Assembly (NCBI RefSeq): GCF_016801865.2
Contig: NC_068939.1
Span: 72,840,100 to 72,904,099 of the forward strand
Direction: 5' to 3'
Length of the DNA stretch: 64,000 nt
From: Culex pipiens pallens
Taxonomy: Eukaryota > Arthropoda > Insecta > Diptera > Culicidae
How positions within the stretch are numbered: the stretch's first letter is position 1; the number at the start of each line of letters is the position of its first letter. Both the position numbers and the translations under genes were made by a program. Below, one piece after another: positions 62,032 to 64,000 of this stretch. The notes beneath the pieces are model-generated. The model did not search any database, was not told the origin of the DNA, and saw only the letters and a list, made by a program, of their open reading frames with translations.

Positions 62032-62578
62032 TTATTTTGCAAAGTTTTTATTTTCACAAGCATAAGGAAACTTTGATTCACAATTGCCATCGTTCCACAT
62101 TTTTGCAGTTTTCCCTTTTTCAGAAACCCTCAACTGCACGCAATGTTCGTTCCCCTTGTAGTTGTCCGGGTTTTTCTCACCCCACTTTGAATAGTTGATT
62201 TGCTTTCCGGTGGCCTGCCAGGTGAATCGTCCGGTCTGTTTCAAGTCACTTGCTCCGATCCATAGGGTAAATGTGTTCCAACGCATTTCTTGAATCTCTT
62301 TCAGCAATTCTTTTTCATCCTCTCGGCTATCGACAACCGCCAGACGAAGTCCTTGGCTATTGCAGGCTTCACCAGCTTTGAACCAGTTTACCTGCCACGT
62401 CAGATGGATTTCAATTTCAAATCGTGCCAAATTAAAATGTTTGACGAACTCTTACCCAATAATTAGTAATGACGTATCTCTTCTGTGGCAATTTCACTGG
62501 AGCAGGTGTTGGTTTTGGTGGAGGTTGAAGATGTTTTGTTAAAATACACAAAATAATTGAAACAGTTACCGTCGACAT
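62032..62578 (-). CDS. Secreted C-type lectin (single CTLD, 2 exons)
   Basis: Exon 1 is 62578-62456 (41 codons), exon 2 is 62391-62032 (119 codons plus TAA), and the 64-bp intron has TGG/GTAAGAG and GTGGCAG/GTAAAC borders, phase 0. The 160-aa product begins MSTVTVSIILCILTKH, a short hydrophobic N terminus compatible with a signal peptide, followed by a Pro-rich linker. The CTLD shows VNWFKAGEAC, WIGASDL (85-91), WND (140-142), and four cysteines at 51, 125, 145 and 153 in the usual 1-4 / 2-3 pairing. The sugar-specificity tripeptide is NPD (115-117) rather than classical EPN or QPD. Mosquito lectins of this size are extracellular and are involved in immunity and microbiota binding; that role is family knowledge, not visible here. 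AATAAA (62036-62031) overlaps the stop codon, so the 3' UTR may be very short. An Inr-like TCAGT lies at 62613-62609. The exact ligand is unknown. Confidence 0.88.
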
Positions 62579-63385
62579 TATGACTTAACGTCAATCTGTT
62601 GATTCGTTACTGAGAATTATTCCACTAAGTTACTTCAGTACAGAACTGGTAGCTTGTTTATTTTGAAATTCGGAACAAATGAGTTACATTCGATCTGGTT
62701 TCTACAGTTTGTTTCGCTTATCAGCCACACAACACAATTTTTAAATAATGCAGGAAAAAATGCATCAATTCAATGTAAAGAATTAATAACTGAAAATTGT
62801 TAGTTCTGCAGCTCTGATGATAAAATTCATATGATTCATCAGTTTATCTAGTGGATCCTTCCCCGAATCGAAAGCCATTGCATTCCAAAAGCTCAAAAGT
62901 TTCCCACAAACTCGCAAAGCTCTTCACTCGAAAACCGCCACTGCTGGCGTCGGCGGCTCGCCGATAAATTTCCCACAAACCCCAAGCTCTCGCCAATTCA
63001 GCCCGCCGCTGAGCTAAATTTATTGCATTAATTTGTATATTTATTGATTTTTAATTAAATGATTAATTCGTTTTAAATGGGCTCTCGCTGGGGTGCGTCG
63101 TCGTCGTCTTCTCGGACCGCGACACTTTGGTGCGCCTTAAGGCACAGTCACGCAGGATCCGAAACGGGTTTTTTTCTCCGTGTCGGCGGCAGCGGTGCTG
63201 ACAAACATGGCGAAAAGCTGTGAGTACTTACAGTTTTATCGCGACTCCCTTAAGGAGATTGAGTGCCGCCACTCGGGTGGGGACCTCCCCGGGGGCCGAG
63301 GCCACACCATGTGGTGAGCTGGCTTGCCCTTATCTTGGCGGTAAATGTTATTTACATAAGCATAAATTTGATGCACCCAAAAGTT
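62579..63385. promoter_or_regulatory. Lectin upstream region and GC-rich island
   Basis: The first 40 bp hold the probable lectin 5' UTR. Between 63010 and 63075 lie dense homeodomain-type cores (TTATTGCATTAATT, TTAATTAAATGATTAATT). A GC-rich stretch at 63090-63330 includes GGGGACCTCC and a 36-codon frame. Regulatory function is inference. Confidence 0.35.
63207..63317 (+). CDS. Possible 36-codon small ORF
   Basis: ATG at 63207 has A at -3 and G at +4, and the frame runs to TGA at 63315. It starts MAKSCEYLQFYRDSLKEIEC and ends in a Gly/Arg-rich tail. It also contains a good splice donor (AGCT/GTGAGTA at about 63220), so the ATG could instead belong to a spliced transcript. No homology is recognised and it may be chance. 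Confidence 0.2.
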   Translation: MAKSCEYLQFYRDSLKEIECRHSGGDLPGGRGHTMW

Positions 63386-63389
63386 CTTA

Positions 63390-64000
63390 ATACAAAAATG
63401 ACAAAAATGACAAAAATGACAAAAATGACAAAAATGACAAAAATGACAAAAATGACAAAAATGACAAGAATGACAAAAATGACAAGAATGACAAAAATGA
63501 CAAAAATGACAAAAATGACAAAAATGACAAAAATGACAAAAATGACAAAAATGACAAAAATGACAAAAATGACAAAAATGACAAAAATGACAAAAATGAC
63601 AAAAATGACAAAAATGACAAGAATGACAAAAATGACAAGAATGACAAAAATGACAAAAATGACAAAAATGACAAAAATGACAAAAATGACAAAAATGACA
63701 AAAATGACAAAAATGACAAAAATGACAAAAATGACAAAAATGACAAAAATGACAAAAATGACAAAAATGACAAAAATGACAAGAATGACAAAAATGACAA
63801 GAATGACAAAAATGACAAAAATGACAAAAATGACAAAAATGACAAAAATGACAAAAATGACAAAAATGACAAAAATGACAAAAATGACAAAAATGACAAA
63901 AATGACAAAAATGACAAAAATGACAAAAATGACAAAAATGACAAAAATGACAAAAATGACAAAAATGACAAAAATGACAAAAATGACAAAAATGACAAAA
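63390..64000. repeat. 9-bp satellite array (AAAAATGAC), truncated by window end
   Basis: At least 67 units continue past the edge. Paired AAGAATGAC variants 18 bp apart occur at 63468/63486, 63621/63639 and 63783/63801, giving a higher-order spacing of 153 and 162 bp. No TAC-type units are seen. Confidence 0.97.

Overview
The window is animal nuclear DNA, most likely from a culicine mosquito (Culex or Aedes type). The basis is a spliced insect-style UBE3B ubiquitin ligase gene with 59-65 bp introns, a short secreted C-type lectin of the kind expanded in mosquitoes, GT-AG introns throughout, and an AT-rich background full of short inverted-repeat transposons whose termini I associate with mosquito genomes. 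Species assignment is inference. Nothing bacterial, phage or viral was seen.

Only two protein-coding genes can be supported, both on the minus strand. UBE3B (662-13225, seven exons, 1,094 codons) fills the left fifth. Four of its introns are minimal or short, while intron 2 (3.6 kb) and intron 5 (5.4 kb) have been inflated by transposable elements, including two copies of the same MITE and a decayed RTE-type retrotransposon endonuclease. A two-exon C-type lectin gene (62032-62578, 160 codons) lies near the right end. The two genes are 49 kb apart and show no functional link.

The 49 kb between them is non-coding. About 11 kb of the window is simple-sequence satellite: 9-bp arrays (AAAAATGAC and AAAAATTAC) at 13.9-23.1 kb, a 6-bp TTTTTG array at 23.1-23.75 kb, 7-bp AAGTTCT and AGTTTTT arrays at 33.6-36.4 kb, and another AAAAATGAC array running off the right edge. 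The large reading frames in these arrays are arithmetic artefacts of 9-bp units.

Much of the rest is inverted-repeat DNA. At least a dozen TIR or foldback elements can be delimited, several with target-site duplications and some nested in others. For two insertions, homologous copies elsewhere in the window give the pre-insertion state. Between them sit islands of non-repetitive, GC-balanced sequence (for example 23.75-24.65, 28.0-28.45, 32.9-33.4, 41.0-42.0, 42.35-42.97, 47.5-48.2, 50.0-50.9, 53.1-54.0, 56.0-57.2 and 62.6-63.4 kb). They have no credible ORFs and are the best candidates for cis-regulatory DNA.

The most interesting structures are a 2.27-kb TIR element inserted inside the 9-bp satellite with near-identical 560-bp arms, a MITE family with 29-bp TIRs and 4-bp TSDs, a 1.47-kb element with a perfect 10-bp TSD, and a 4.2-kb TIR element carrying exon-like segments.
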